Shown here: positions 1 through 6,230 of the stretch, piece after piece
How positions within the stretch are numbered: position 1 is the stretch's first letter
Layout of the letters: every line of letters begins with the position of its first letter
DNA from: an uncultured Cytophagaceae bacterium
GTDB lineage: Bacteria > Bacteroidota > Bacteroidia > Cytophagales > Spirosomataceae
Direction of reading: 5' to 3'
NCBI GenBank assembly: GCA_903960725.1
Contig: CAJCBY010000404.1
Span: forward strand, 1 to 6,230
Length of the DNA: 6,230 nt
Translations under genes and position numbers: made by a program
Notes under the pieces: generated by a model
What the model saw: the letters and a program-made list of their open reading frames with translations, nothing else
What the model was told of the DNA's origin: nothing
The model's database searches: none

Positions 1-769
1 CTCCCACCGGATTTCCTTCTTCGTATAAATAGGGATCGATGGTAAGGAATTTGCCTAATTCTTTTTGGGCTGAACGATAATCCCCTGCTAAAGCGTGGTG
101 AATCATTGTCGTAAACTGCTCAGGAAATGCATTCGCAATAACCGACATGACACCTACACCTCCAATGGAAATAATAGGCACGGCCTGAACATCGTCTCCG
201 GAGATTAATAAAAAGTCATCCGATTTATGGTAGACAATCTCCATGCATTGCTCTATTATACATGAAGCCTCTTTAATTCCAATAATATTTTTGTGTTCGG
301 CTAGCTTCAAAACCGTAGCAGCAGACATATTAATTCCTGTTCTTCCAGGTATATTGTACATGATTACAGGAACTGGACAAGCATCTGCAATGGCTTCATA
401 GTGAGCTATCACCCCTCTTGCGCTCGGTTTATTATAATACGGACATACCGATAAAATGGCATCAATTCCATCAAATGAAGTTTGCTTAATTTGATTAATC
501 AGCGATTCTGTATTATTTCCGCCTAAACCATAGACGATCGGAAGATTCTTTGTATTAGCTTCTTGAATAGTAGCCACAATTTGCTTTTTTTCATCTGCCG
601 TAGTAGTAGCTGATTCTCCAGTAGTTCCTTGAACAACCAAATAATCTACCCCACCATTACTCACGTGTTGAATTAATTTTTTTAGGCCATCCCAGTTAAT
701 GGAACGATCCTCGTTCATTGGAGTAACTAGAGCAGGCGCAACGCCGTGAAATTTAGGTAATGATTGCAT
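1..769 (-). CDS. dapA: 4-hydroxy-tetrahydrodipicolinate synthase (DapA), 3' end cut off by window edge
   Basis: Cytoplasmic class I aldolase of the DHDPS family. It condenses pyruvate with aspartate semialdehyde, the first committed step to diaminopimelate and lysine. I translated it by hand from the ATG at 769: 256 complete codons are present and roughly 35-40 C-terminal residues are missing (family length about 290-300). Visible TIM-barrel landmarks are GTTGESAT at residues 48-55 (T49/T50 of the catalytic triad region), PYYNKP at 110-115 (Y112), YNIPGRTG at 138-145 (Y138, and R143 which binds the substrate carboxylate) and IKEA at 165-168 with Schiff-base K166. These match E. coli T44/T45, Y107, Y133, R138 and K161 at a constant offset of five. 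The late EEGNP segment is also family-typical. The start lies two bases after the ligA stop, with no Shine-Dalgarno sequence, so it is probably translated from the ligA transcript. The lysine-binding site differs from E. coli (K61 in place of H56), which suggests weak feedback inhibition. Confidence 0.95.
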   Translation of the reverse strand, partial: MQSLPKFHGVAPALVTPMNEDRSINWDGLKKLIQHVSNGGVDYLVVQGTTGESATTTADEKKQIVATIQEANTKNLPIVYGLGGNNTESLINQIKQTSFDGIDAILSVCPYYNKPSARGVIAHYEAIADACPVPVIMYNIPGRTGINMSAATVLKLAEHKNIIGIKEASCIIEQCMEIVYHKSDDFLLISGDDVQAVPIISIGGVGVMSVIANAFPEQFTTMIHHALAGDYRSAQKELGKFLTIDPYLYEEGNPVG

Positions 770-771
770 AA

Positions 772-2769
772 TTAAGAAAGGAGAGCTATAAATTCGTACT
801 CCGATATAATAGGTATGGATAATGAATTGGCTTTTTCAAGTTTCGCAGGCCCCATATTTTCGCCGGCGACTAAGTAATCTAATTTGGCAGAAATACTGGA
901 AACAACTTTTCCCCCGTTTGCGATGATTTTTGCCTTTAATTCATCTCGGTCGAAATGCGTAAATACTCCCGAAATTACGAAAGTTTTGCCTTCTAAGGCC
1001 GTTGTTTCCAAAACTATTTCAGTTATTTCTTCTGAAAACTGAACTCCTGCCTTTTTTAGTCGCTCGATAATCGCTGTGTTTTCAGCTTTAGCAAAATATT
1101 CAATGACACTTAAGGCAATCCGCTCCCCTATTTCTGGTACCGCAATTAACTCGTCTAAACTTGCCTGCATTATATTTTCCAACGAATGAAAATGCAAAAC
1201 TAGTTTCTCTGCAATAGTAGCACCTACATGTCTAATACCTAAGCCAAATAGTACTTGACGGAAAGGAATCTCTTTTGATTTAGCTACGCTTGAAAGAATA
1301 TTTTGAATTGACTTAGCTTGAAAACCTTCTAAGCCAATAAATTTTTCTGCGCTTAAATCGTATAAATCAGCTACGTTTTGAACGATTCCTTTTTCGAATA
1401 ATAGATCGACAGTTTCGGTTCCTAAGTTTTCAATATTTAAAGCTTTTCTGGCAATAAAATGCTCGATTTTGCCTTTGATTTGTGGTGGGCAACCGGTATC
1501 ATTGGGACAATAATGATTAGCCTCACCTTCTGAACGAACTAATTCTGTAGCACAGGACGGACATTGATGTGGAAACACAAAAGCATTTCCTTCTTTTCTT
1601 ACGGATGTATCGACTCCCGTGATTTTAGGTATGATCTCACCCCCTTTTTCGATGAATACGGTATCCCCTTCTCGTAAATCAAGGCGTTCCATTTCATTTG
1701 CATTATGAATGGAAGCACGCTTAATGACGGTGCCAGCTAGGTAAACGGGTTCGAGATTAGCGACAGGAGTCACATTCCCTGTTCGACCTACTTGATAAGA
1801 AACAGAGTTGATGCGCGTACGGGCAATTTCAGAGGGATATTTAAAAGCGATAGCCCAGCGTGGTGATTTAGCTGTAAAGCCTAAACGTTCTTGTTGTCCA
1901 AAATCATTCACTTTAATGACAATACCATCCGTATTCAAAGGCAATTCATTTCTTTTATCCGTCCAATCTTGTATGTAAGTTAAAACTTCATCGATCGATG
2001 CACAAACGCGGTAGGTAGGCGAAATACTAAATCCGACAGTCTTCAAATGCTCTAATGCGTCAGAGTGTGAATTGAATGGATTTTCATTCCCTAAATAAGA
2101 ATAAATATAGCATTCCATTTCTCTTCGTGCAACCTCAGCTGAATCTTGCATTTTAAAAGTGCCAGAAGCTGCGTTCCGTGGATTAGCTAAGGGTTGATCC
2201 CCTTTTGCTATTTTTTCCGCATTGATTCGATCAAAGGACGTGATGGGCATATATCCTTCGCCTCTAATTTCATAGGATACAGGTAGCACAGTAGAATTAA
2301 CTCGTACGGGTAAACTTTTAATGGTTTTCACATTGGCTGTGATATCATCCCCCCTGGTTCCATCCCCTCGTGTTACTCCTTTTTGTAAAACCCCATTGGT
2401 ATACCAAAAAGATAACGCCACTCCGTCAAATTTTAACTCACAAACGTATTCGAATGACTCCCCTTCTAACCCTTTTTTTACCCGTTCATCAAAATCACGT
2501 AAATCGGTTTCATTGTAGGTATTGCCTAATGACAACATCGGAAATTGGTGTGTAACTGATTTGAATTCCTTGGTGATTGTCCCGCCTACTTTTTGGGTTG
2601 GGCTATCAGAACGGGCGAAAAGCGGATTTGCTTGTTCTAATTGGATTAATTCAGCGAGTAATTGATCGAATGCTTGATCCGAAATTATACTTTCATTGTT
2701 CTGATAATATGCCTCATTGTAGCGATTTATCTCTTCAATGAGTTTATTCATTCGCTGATTTATATCCAT
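772..2769 (-). CDS. ligA: NAD-dependent DNA ligase LigA
   Basis: Seals nicks between Okazaki fragments and in repair, using NAD+ to adenylate itself. At 665 residues it is full length, and every domain is visible. Domain Ia, which contacts NMN, lies at about 1-70 (YY at 21-22, SDQAFD at 30-35). The nucleotidyltransferase core has motif I ELKFDG with adenylated K113, TRGDGTRGDD at 133-142, EIRGE at 167-171, NPRNAASGT at 196-204, DGIVIK at 281-286 and WAIAFKYP at 305-312. The OB fold begins near QVGRTG (326-331). A four-Cys zinc finger uses C403, C406, C421 and C427, with the same spacing as E. coli LigA. Helix-hairpin-helix repeats run about 440-560 and a BRCT domain about 588-665 (LVAGENMG at 633-640). 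The first ATG is preferred over M7 because it gives the usual distance of about 20 residues to the YY pair. F34 stands where E. coli has Tyr, a substitution I believe is common in this phylum. dapA follows two bases downstream. Confidence 0.98.
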   Translation of the reverse strand: MDINQRMNKLIEEINRYNEAYYQNNESIISDQAFDQLLAELIQLEQANPLFARSDSPTQKVGGTITKEFKSVTHQFPMLSLGNTYNETDLRDFDERVKKGLEGESFEYVCELKFDGVALSFWYTNGVLQKGVTRGDGTRGDDITANVKTIKSLPVRVNSTVLPVSYEIRGEGYMPITSFDRINAEKIAKGDQPLANPRNAASGTFKMQDSAEVARREMECYIYSYLGNENPFNSHSDALEHLKTVGFSISPTYRVCASIDEVLTYIQDWTDKRNELPLNTDGIVIKVNDFGQQERLGFTAKSPRWAIAFKYPSEIARTRINSVSYQVGRTGNVTPVANLEPVYLAGTVIKRASIHNANEMERLDLREGDTVFIEKGGEIIPKITGVDTSVRKEGNAFVFPHQCPSCATELVRSEGEANHYCPNDTGCPPQIKGKIEHFIARKALNIENLGTETVDLLFEKGIVQNVADLYDLSAEKFIGLEGFQAKSIQNILSSVAKSKEIPFRQVLFGLGIRHVGATIAEKLVLHFHSLENIMQASLDELIAVPEIGERIALSVIEYFAKAENTAIIERLKKAGVQFSEEITEIVLETTALEGKTFVISGVFTHFDRDELKAKIIANGGKVVSSISAKLDYLVAGENMGPAKLEKANSLSIPIISEYEFIALLS

Positions 2770-2772
2770 AAT

Positions 2773-2803
2773 CGAAATTAAAACTTAATTCATTTGGAAT
2801 CAA
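2773..2803 (-). promoter_or_regulatory. possible ligA-dapA promoter (TTG-N20-TAATTTCG)
   Basis: On the minus strand a TTG (complement of 2801-2803) is followed after 20 bases by TAATTTCG (complement of 2773-2780). This resembles the Bacteroidota pattern of a -33 TTG/TTTG and a -7 TAnnTTTG, with one mismatch in the TTTG part, and ends a few bases before the ligA ATG. An overlapping alternative is TAAGTTTT slightly upstream. The region is AT-rich, so a chance match is quite possible; some promoter must lie here or within rpe. Confidence 0.3.
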
Positions 2804-2831
2804 GCAAGAAACAAGGTTTAGGAATATTTTA

Positions 2832-2839
2832 TACCTTTG
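2832..2839 (+). promoter_or_regulatory. -7 box of rpe promoter (TACCTTTG)
   Basis: TACCTTTG is an exact match to the TAnnTTTG -7 consensus used by the primary sigma factor of Bacteroidota. It ends four bases before the rpe ATG. I see no convincing TTG or TTTG at the expected -33 distance (about 2805-2815 reads as A/C/G-rich), so the promoter may be -7 dependent or the match may be partly fortuitous. If used, transcription would start at or within a few bases of the start codon. Confidence 0.5.
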
Positions 2840-2843
2840 TTGT

Positions 2844-3506
2844 ATGAGAAATTTGATCATCGCCCCGTCTGTTTTAGCTTGTGATTTTTTGAACATTGGT
2901 TCAGAAGTACAAATGTTAAATGAATCCCAAGCGGATTGGATTCACATTGATGTGATGGATGGGCAGTTTGTTCCTAATATTTCGTTTGGTTTTCCGGTTT
3001 TAGAAGCCATTCATAAAGTGGCGACGAAGGATTTGGATGTTCATTTAATGATCGAAAAGCCGGAGCAGTATATTACGACGTTTGCCAAAGCAGGCGCAAA
3101 AGTCATTACCGTTCACTACGAGGCTTGTCCTAACGTCCATCGTACCATTCAGCAGATTAAAGAAGCTGGTTGTTTAGCGGGTGTGGCGATAAACCCAGGT
3201 ACCCCAGTTGAAGTTTACCAAGATATTATTGCTGATCTGGATTTAGCCTTGATTATGTCGGTTAATCCAGGTTTTGGAGGCCAGAAGTTTATTCCTAATG
3301 CCATTCACAAAACAAAGCGTTTAGCAGAAATGGCAGCGAAAGCTGGAAATACTTTGTTGAAGATTGAAATTGACGGTGGTGTAACGATGGCGAATGCGGC
3401 TGATTTATATAATGCTGGAGCCAACGTATTAGTAGCCGGAAGCTTCGTTTTTGCCTCTAAAGATCCCAAAGCAACCATCGCTGAATTACTATCTGTAGCA
3501 AATTAA
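2844..3506 (+). CDS. rpe: ribulose-phosphate 3-epimerase
   Basis: Interconverts ribulose 5-phosphate and xylulose 5-phosphate in the cytoplasmic pentose phosphate pathway. The 220 residues are the normal length for this TIM-barrel family. Seen in sequence: the N-terminal IAPSVLACDF signature (6-15), HIDVMDG at 34-40, H67 in DVHLMI, H91, the NPGFGGQ phosphate-side loop at 141-147, EIDGG at 175-179 and GS at 199-200. H34, D36, H67 and D177 are the expected metal ligands, with D36 and D177 as the acid-base pair. The first ATG is favoured because it places the IAPS signature at the same distance from the N-terminus as in other family members. No Shine-Dalgarno sequence precedes it. The stop is four bases upstream of the next gene, so the two are probably co-transcribed although no pathway link between them is evident. 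Confidence 0.98.
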   Translation: MRNLIIAPSVLACDFLNIGSEVQMLNESQADWIHIDVMDGQFVPNISFGFPVLEAIHKVATKDLDVHLMIEKPEQYITTFAKAGAKVITVHYEACPNVHRTIQQIKEAGCLAGVAINPGTPVEVYQDIIADLDLALIMSVNPGFGGQKFIPNAIHKTKRLAEMAAKAGNTLLKIEIDGGVTMANAADLYNAGANVLVAGSFVFASKDPKATIAELLSVAN

Positions 3507-3510
3507 TCGG

Positions 3511-5532
3511 ATGGGTGTCAGAATCTGCATCTTGTTGATTTTTGTTTCCACCCTTACTTTTGCCCAAAAAGTAAAATGGGCCTCTCAAATCATTGCTGTT
3601 TCCAGTGAATACAAGGATCCTCTTCTTGGAAGGGAATTTAGAGCCTTACATGCGCTAGGTCGTCCAAGTAAATATCCTAAGATGACTGCAAGTCCGAGTG
3701 CTTGGCAGTCATTGACCGCTGATAATCCTGATGGAGAGTTTCTATTGGTTGGATTTGATACGACAATGGCAGTGAAGCAAATAGCCATTTTTGAAAATTC
3801 CGGAGCAGGAAGTATTGCGTCTGTGGATGGATTGGATCAAAATAACAACATCTATCCCATTCGAACTTTTTTTGCTGGGTATAATCTTTCAGGCTCTCAA
3901 GTTACTACCATAAAATTACCTACTAAAACAGCATTTAAGCTAAGGGGTCTAAAGATTACCTTTAATTCCTTACGTGTTAAGGGTTACTCACAAATTGATG
4001 CCATTGGAATATCGGACAGCGATGAACCTATTGAGTCTTCGCTGAAGTTAACTTCAGATGCGAATGCATTTTTGGCACGTGAAAACTTGGGGAATACCAT
4101 TAATTCAAAGTTCAATGAAATTTGTCCAGTTGTAAGTCCTGATGGACAGAAACTATATTTTACTCGTTGGAAGCATCCTGACAATTTAGGCGCTAATCGA
4201 AATCAGGATATTTGGGTCTCTAATTGGCAACCTGACCGAACCTGGTCGAAGCCATCACTTTTTCCGGCTCCTATAAATAATGAGGAAAACAATGCGGTTT
4301 GTGGAATTACGCCTAATGGAAAGACGCTCTTACTAAATAATGTGTATGGTAAGGATGGTACAATGGAAAAAGGGGTTTCTTTTTCTTTCTTGTTACGTAC
4401 GGGCGAATGGAGTTTTCCAAAAGCACTAAAAATTGTCAATTTTAAGAATAAATCAGAGTATTCAGAATATACGCTGGCACCTAATGGTAAAGTGCTTTTG
4501 ATGACTACAGAATCAAAAGACACCTATGGCGGTAAGGACATTTATGTTTCCTTTTTAAATGCAGATGATACTTGGTCTGAGCCTAAAAACATAGGTCCAG
4601 TTGCTAATACAGGAGAAGCTGAATCCACTCCCTTTATGGCACCTGATGGTGTAACCATGTATTTTTCTTCCAGTGGTCATATAGGCTATGGAAACAATGA
4701 CATATTTCTTACCCGTAGATTAGATGATACTTGGCTTAACTGGTCGGCACCTGAAAACTTGGGCCCTATTGTAAATACACCTCAATGGGATGGCTATTTC
4801 TCTGTCTCCGCTAAAGGTGACTATGCTTATTTTAGTTCAACTGAAAATTCGGTAGGTGCAGAAGATATATTTCGAATTAAAATACCAGAAAAGGTAAAAC
4901 CATTAACTCTCATTCAAATGACGGGTCAAGTGATCAATCAGAAGACGAAGGAGCCGATGGCTGCTAGAATTGTGATTAAATCAAAAGTTAACCCATCTGA
5001 CTCGCTCTCTATTGATTATGATCCATATAGTGGTGATTATAGTTTTATGTGGTCAGCTAAAAAGCCATTTACTATTCAAATTAAAAAGCAAGGGTATTTT
5101 AGTAAGGCGGAAAATTTCGACTTTACTTTAGAGAAGAATTTTTTGCTAGTTAACCGAAATTTTTTCCTACAAACAGTGGAAAAAAATAAGGCTTATGCAC
5201 TCGCAAACATCAGTTTTGATCAAAGTAAGTCAGAATTGAAGCCTGGTTTTGAGGCTGAACTAGAGAAAGTCATTTCGATTCTTTCCGAAAATGCGCAGTA
5301 CAATTTATTATTAGAGGGTCACACAGATAATCAAGGGGACTGGAATGATAACTTGAAGCTGTCTCAAGAACGTGTGGAGAATGTAAAGGCTTATTTAGTT
5401 TCAAAAGGGGTTGATGCGAAACGCATTCAGACAAAGGGATGGGGCGGATCAAAGCCATTAGCCAATAATCTTTTAGAAGACACCCGTAAAAATAACAGGC
5501 GTGTAGAGTTTACGCTCGTTCCGGTAGAATAA
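3511..5532 (+). CDS. secreted PD40 propeller / OmpA_C peptidoglycan-binding protein, PorE-like architecture
   Basis: A 673-residue envelope protein of unknown exact role. A signal peptide is clear: R4, a hydrophobic stretch at about 5-17, and a likely signal peptidase I site after TFA at 16-18. C6 lies inside the hydrophobic core and there is no lipobox, so it is not a predicted lipoprotein. Residues about 20-170 look like a discoidin/galactose-binding-type beta-sandwich (W23, ALGRP 48-52, LRGLKITF 144-151); this is inference from pattern. Five PD40/WD40-like motifs follow, with turns at 211-212, 269-270, 325-326, 379-380 and 435-436, separated by W-S-x-P linkers (245-248, 355-358, 411-414), giving a 54-58 residue period and probably a five-bladed propeller. 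A carboxypeptidase-regulatory-like domain spans about 468-545. OmpA_C fills about 560-673, with GHTD at 603-606, LSQER at 617-621 and NNRRVEF at 661-667; D606 and R621 match the diaminopimelate-binding pair of OmpA. The domain order resembles PorE of the type IX secretion system, minus its TPR region. It starts four bases after rpe. Confidence 0.85.
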   Translation: MGVRICILLIFVSTLTFAQKVKWASQIIAVSSEYKDPLLGREFRALHALGRPSKYPKMTASPSAWQSLTADNPDGEFLLVGFDTTMAVKQIAIFENSGAGSIASVDGLDQNNNIYPIRTFFAGYNLSGSQVTTIKLPTKTAFKLRGLKITFNSLRVKGYSQIDAIGISDSDEPIESSLKLTSDANAFLARENLGNTINSKFNEICPVVSPDGQKLYFTRWKHPDNLGANRNQDIWVSNWQPDRTWSKPSLFPAPINNEENNAVCGITPNGKTLLLNNVYGKDGTMEKGVSFSFLLRTGEWSFPKALKIVNFKNKSEYSEYTLAPNGKVLLMTTESKDTYGGKDIYVSFLNADDTWSEPKNIGPVANTGEAESTPFMAPDGVTMYFSSSGHIGYGNNDIFLTRRLDDTWLNWSAPENLGPIVNTPQWDGYFSVSAKGDYAYFSSTENSVGAEDIFRIKIPEKVKPLTLIQMTGQVINQKTKEPMAARIVIKSKVNPSDSLSIDYDPYSGDYSFMWSAKKPFTIQIKKQGYFSKAENFDFTLEKNFLLVNRNFFLQTVEKNKAYALANISFDQSKSELKPGFEAELEKVISILSENAQYNLLLEGHTDNQGDWNDNLKLSQERVENVKAYLVSKGVDAKRIQTKGWGGSKPLANNLLEDTRKNNRRVEFTLVPVE

Positions 5533-5560
5533 AAAAGGGAGAATTCCTCCTCCCTATTTT
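5531..5560. terminator. bidirectional intrinsic terminator between convergent genes
   Basis: AGGGAG (5536-5541) and CTCCCT (5550-5555) form a six-base-pair stem around an eight-base loop. The stem is flanked by A6 on the left (5531-5536) and by ATTTT on the right (5556-5560). Read on the minus strand it ends in a run of T, a good terminator for ahpD; read on the plus strand the tail ATTTT is weaker but serves the OmpA-like gene. The left A-run overlaps the stop codon of the OmpA-like gene. No gene lies in the 50-base convergent gap. Confidence 0.75.
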
Positions 5561-5582
5561 CACTCAACCTAAAACTAATTTA

Positions 5583-6155
5583 TTACAAAAGAACGATTAA
5601 GCTTTTGATGATCGCAGTTAAGCGAATGGCATCTAAAATACGCGCTTCCGTTGCCCCATGATTCTTCACTGATTGCTCGTGTGAAGTAACACACATTTCA
5701 CATCCATTGATGGCTGAAACCGTTAAGCTAGCTAATTCAAAGAATTCCTTGCCTAAGACCGGATTCATCATGATGGACATGCGAATACCAGCCGGTGCCG
5801 TGTTATAGTATTCCTTATCTACCATGTGCTTGAATCGGTAGAAAATATTATTTGCGTTTAACAAGGATACCAAAGCGTGAATTTCATTGATCTCAGCCTC
5901 TGTAGCGCCTTTTGACAGGGCTAATTCAGTTAAAGAGTCAATGGTTCTCGTATGCTTTTGATTTACTGAAACGGCCAAAGCTAAAAGCAATGCTTCCTTT
6001 TCATTTAATGTTTGTGCACGTAATGCATTGGACACATTAATTTTAAGATCCTTTATGTAGCGGTGGTCTGCTGCATCTAAGGTATCTAAAAGGGCAAACG
6101 ATTCTGTAGCAGGGATATTTATCTCTGCTAGTAAGTTGTCTTTAGTCTCACTCAT
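5583..6155 (-). CDS. ahpD: alkyl hydroperoxide reductase AhpD (carboxymuconolactone decarboxylase fold)
   Basis: Small thiol-disulfide reductase that in Mycobacterium passes electrons from a lipoamide carrier to the peroxiredoxin AhpC. The 190 residues match full-length AhpD rather than a short CMD-domain protein: IKDLKINVS (34-42), NIFYRF (103-108), IRMSIMMNP (124-132) and SAINGC (147-152) follow the order seen in M. tuberculosis AhpD. The active site is CEMC at 152-155, with E140 twelve residues upstream and H159 four downstream. These match mycobacterial E118, C130, C133 and H137, but M154 occupies the place of relay residue H132. An extra N-terminal segment of about 20 residues precedes the conserved part, and the C-terminus is a little shorter than in M. 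tuberculosis. The ATG at 6155 is the only sensible start; no Shine-Dalgarno sequence is visible. The gene follows the 3' end of a probable ahpC, with a hairpin between them, and ends at the shared terminator. Confidence 0.92.
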   Translation of the reverse strand: MSETKDNLLAEINIPATESFALLDTLDAADHRYIKDLKINVSNALRAQTLNEKEALLLALAVSVNQKHTRTIDSLTELALSKGATEAEINEIHALVSLLNANNIFYRFKHMVDKEYYNTAPAGIRMSIMMNPVLGKEFFELASLTVSAINGCEMCVTSHEQSVKNHGATEARILDAIRLTAIIKSLIVLL

Positions 6156-6170
6156 GATTATTGTATATAA

Positions 6171-6194
6171 TAGCCCCAGGGAATCCTGGGGCTA
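6171..6194 (-). terminator. strong hairpin between ahpC and ahpD (attenuator, terminator or 3'-end stabiliser)
   Basis: A perfect ten-base-pair GC-rich inverted repeat (6171-6180 with 6185-6194) around a four-base loop. It is the most stable structure in the window. On the minus strand it lies 8 bases after the ahpC stop and 15 bases before the ahpD ATG. The sequence that follows on that strand, TTATATAC, is only partly T-rich, so termination is likely to be incomplete; ahpD may depend on read-through or on an undetected promoter. Its placement suggests that it sets the ratio of AhpC to AhpD. Confidence 0.6.
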
Positions 6195-6202
6195 GGGAAT
6201 AA

Positions 6203-6230
6203 TTATAAAGTAGCGTCGCCTTTTTTCCAG
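6203..6230 (-). CDS. ahpC: C-terminal end of a probable peroxiredoxin AhpC (partial)
   Basis: Only the last eight codons are in the window, reading WKKGDATL and then TAA at 6203-6205; base 6230 belongs to the preceding codon. The peptide closely resembles the segment after the resolving cysteine of typical 2-Cys peroxiredoxins (E. coli AhpC reads KWKEGEATL near its end). The adjacent ahpD strongly supports the call, since AhpD is the reductant of AhpC in known systems. With so few residues the identification rests mainly on context. An alternative frame ending at a TAG near 6191 is open over the same bases but gives an unrecognisable basic tail. Confidence 0.6.

Noticed and set aside
2321..2555. 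Two overlapping 61-65 residue plus-strand open frames inside ligA
   Set aside because: They lie antisense to the ligase adenylation-domain coding region, overlap each other in different frames, and have no family resemblance.
2661..2681. F34 in LigA where E. coli has a Tyr that contacts NMN
   Set aside because: Phe at this place in the SDxxFD motif is, to my knowledge, common in Bacteroidota ligases; all other catalytic motifs are intact.
4203..4523. 106-residue open frame on the minus strand inside the OmpA-like gene
   Set aside because: It is fully antisense to a strongly supported gene, has no recognisable motif and no promoter or ribosome-site evidence; the same holds for the shorter antisense frames at 3585-3788, 3984-4184 and 5270-5458.
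4120..4880. Periodic repeats within the OmpA-like gene as possible DNA-level repeats
   Set aside because: The periodicity is visible only in the protein (PD40 motifs of about 56 residues); the underlying nucleotides have diverged and do not form direct DNA repeats or a CRISPR-like array.
6191..6230. Alternative minus-strand frame ending at a TAG near 6191
   Set aside because: It encodes a short basic tail without resemblance to a known protein, whereas the WKKGDATL frame fits a peroxiredoxin end next to ahpD.
1..6230. Defence system, mobile element, prophage or biosynthetic cluster
   Set aside because: All genes are recognisable core or envelope functions with uniform style; no transposase, integrase, terminal repeats, toxin-antitoxin pair or spacer array was seen.

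Overview
This window looks like ordinary core chromosome of a member of the Bacteroidota, probably of Cytophagales type; the genus cannot be read from it. The evidence is an AT-leaning composition, a TAnnTTTG-type -7 promoter box in front of rpe, no Shine-Dalgarno sequence before any of the five complete or nearly complete genes, and a PD40-propeller/OmpA_C surface protein of a kind typical of this phylum. No mobile element, CRISPR array, tRNA, rRNA or phage gene was seen. Coding density is very high, and no gene-free stretch exceeds 75 bases.

Layout: on the minus strand, positions 1-2769 hold ligA (NAD-dependent DNA ligase, complete) followed two bases later by dapA (lysine/diaminopimelate pathway, 3' end cut by the window edge). 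A 74-bp divergent intergenic region (2770-2843) carries candidate promoters for both directions. On the plus strand, rpe (ribulose-phosphate 3-epimerase) is followed after four bases by a 673-residue secreted protein. This protein has an N-terminal beta-sandwich-like region, a five-motif PD40 propeller, a carboxypeptidase-regulatory-like domain and a C-terminal peptidoglycan-binding OmpA domain. A 50-bp convergent gap holds a bidirectional intrinsic terminator. The right end is a minus-strand peroxide-defence pair: the last eight codons of a probable ahpC, a strong 10-bp hairpin, then complete ahpD.

The genes form three transcription units: ligA-dapA, rpe-OmpA-like, and ahpC-ahpD. Only the last is a clear functional unit, a peroxiredoxin with its dedicated disulfide reductase. 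ligA-dapA and rpe-OmpA look like housekeeping genes sharing transcripts without an obvious common pathway, although dapA makes the diaminopimelate precursor of peptidoglycan and the OmpA domain is predicted to bind peptidoglycan diaminopimelate.

I did not find an undescribed system. The points most worth checking are the PorE-like but rearranged architecture of the OmpA protein, the AhpD active site that lacks one relay histidine, the hairpin between ahpC and ahpD, a probably lysine-insensitive DapA, and a promoter box so close to the rpe start that the mRNA may be leaderless.
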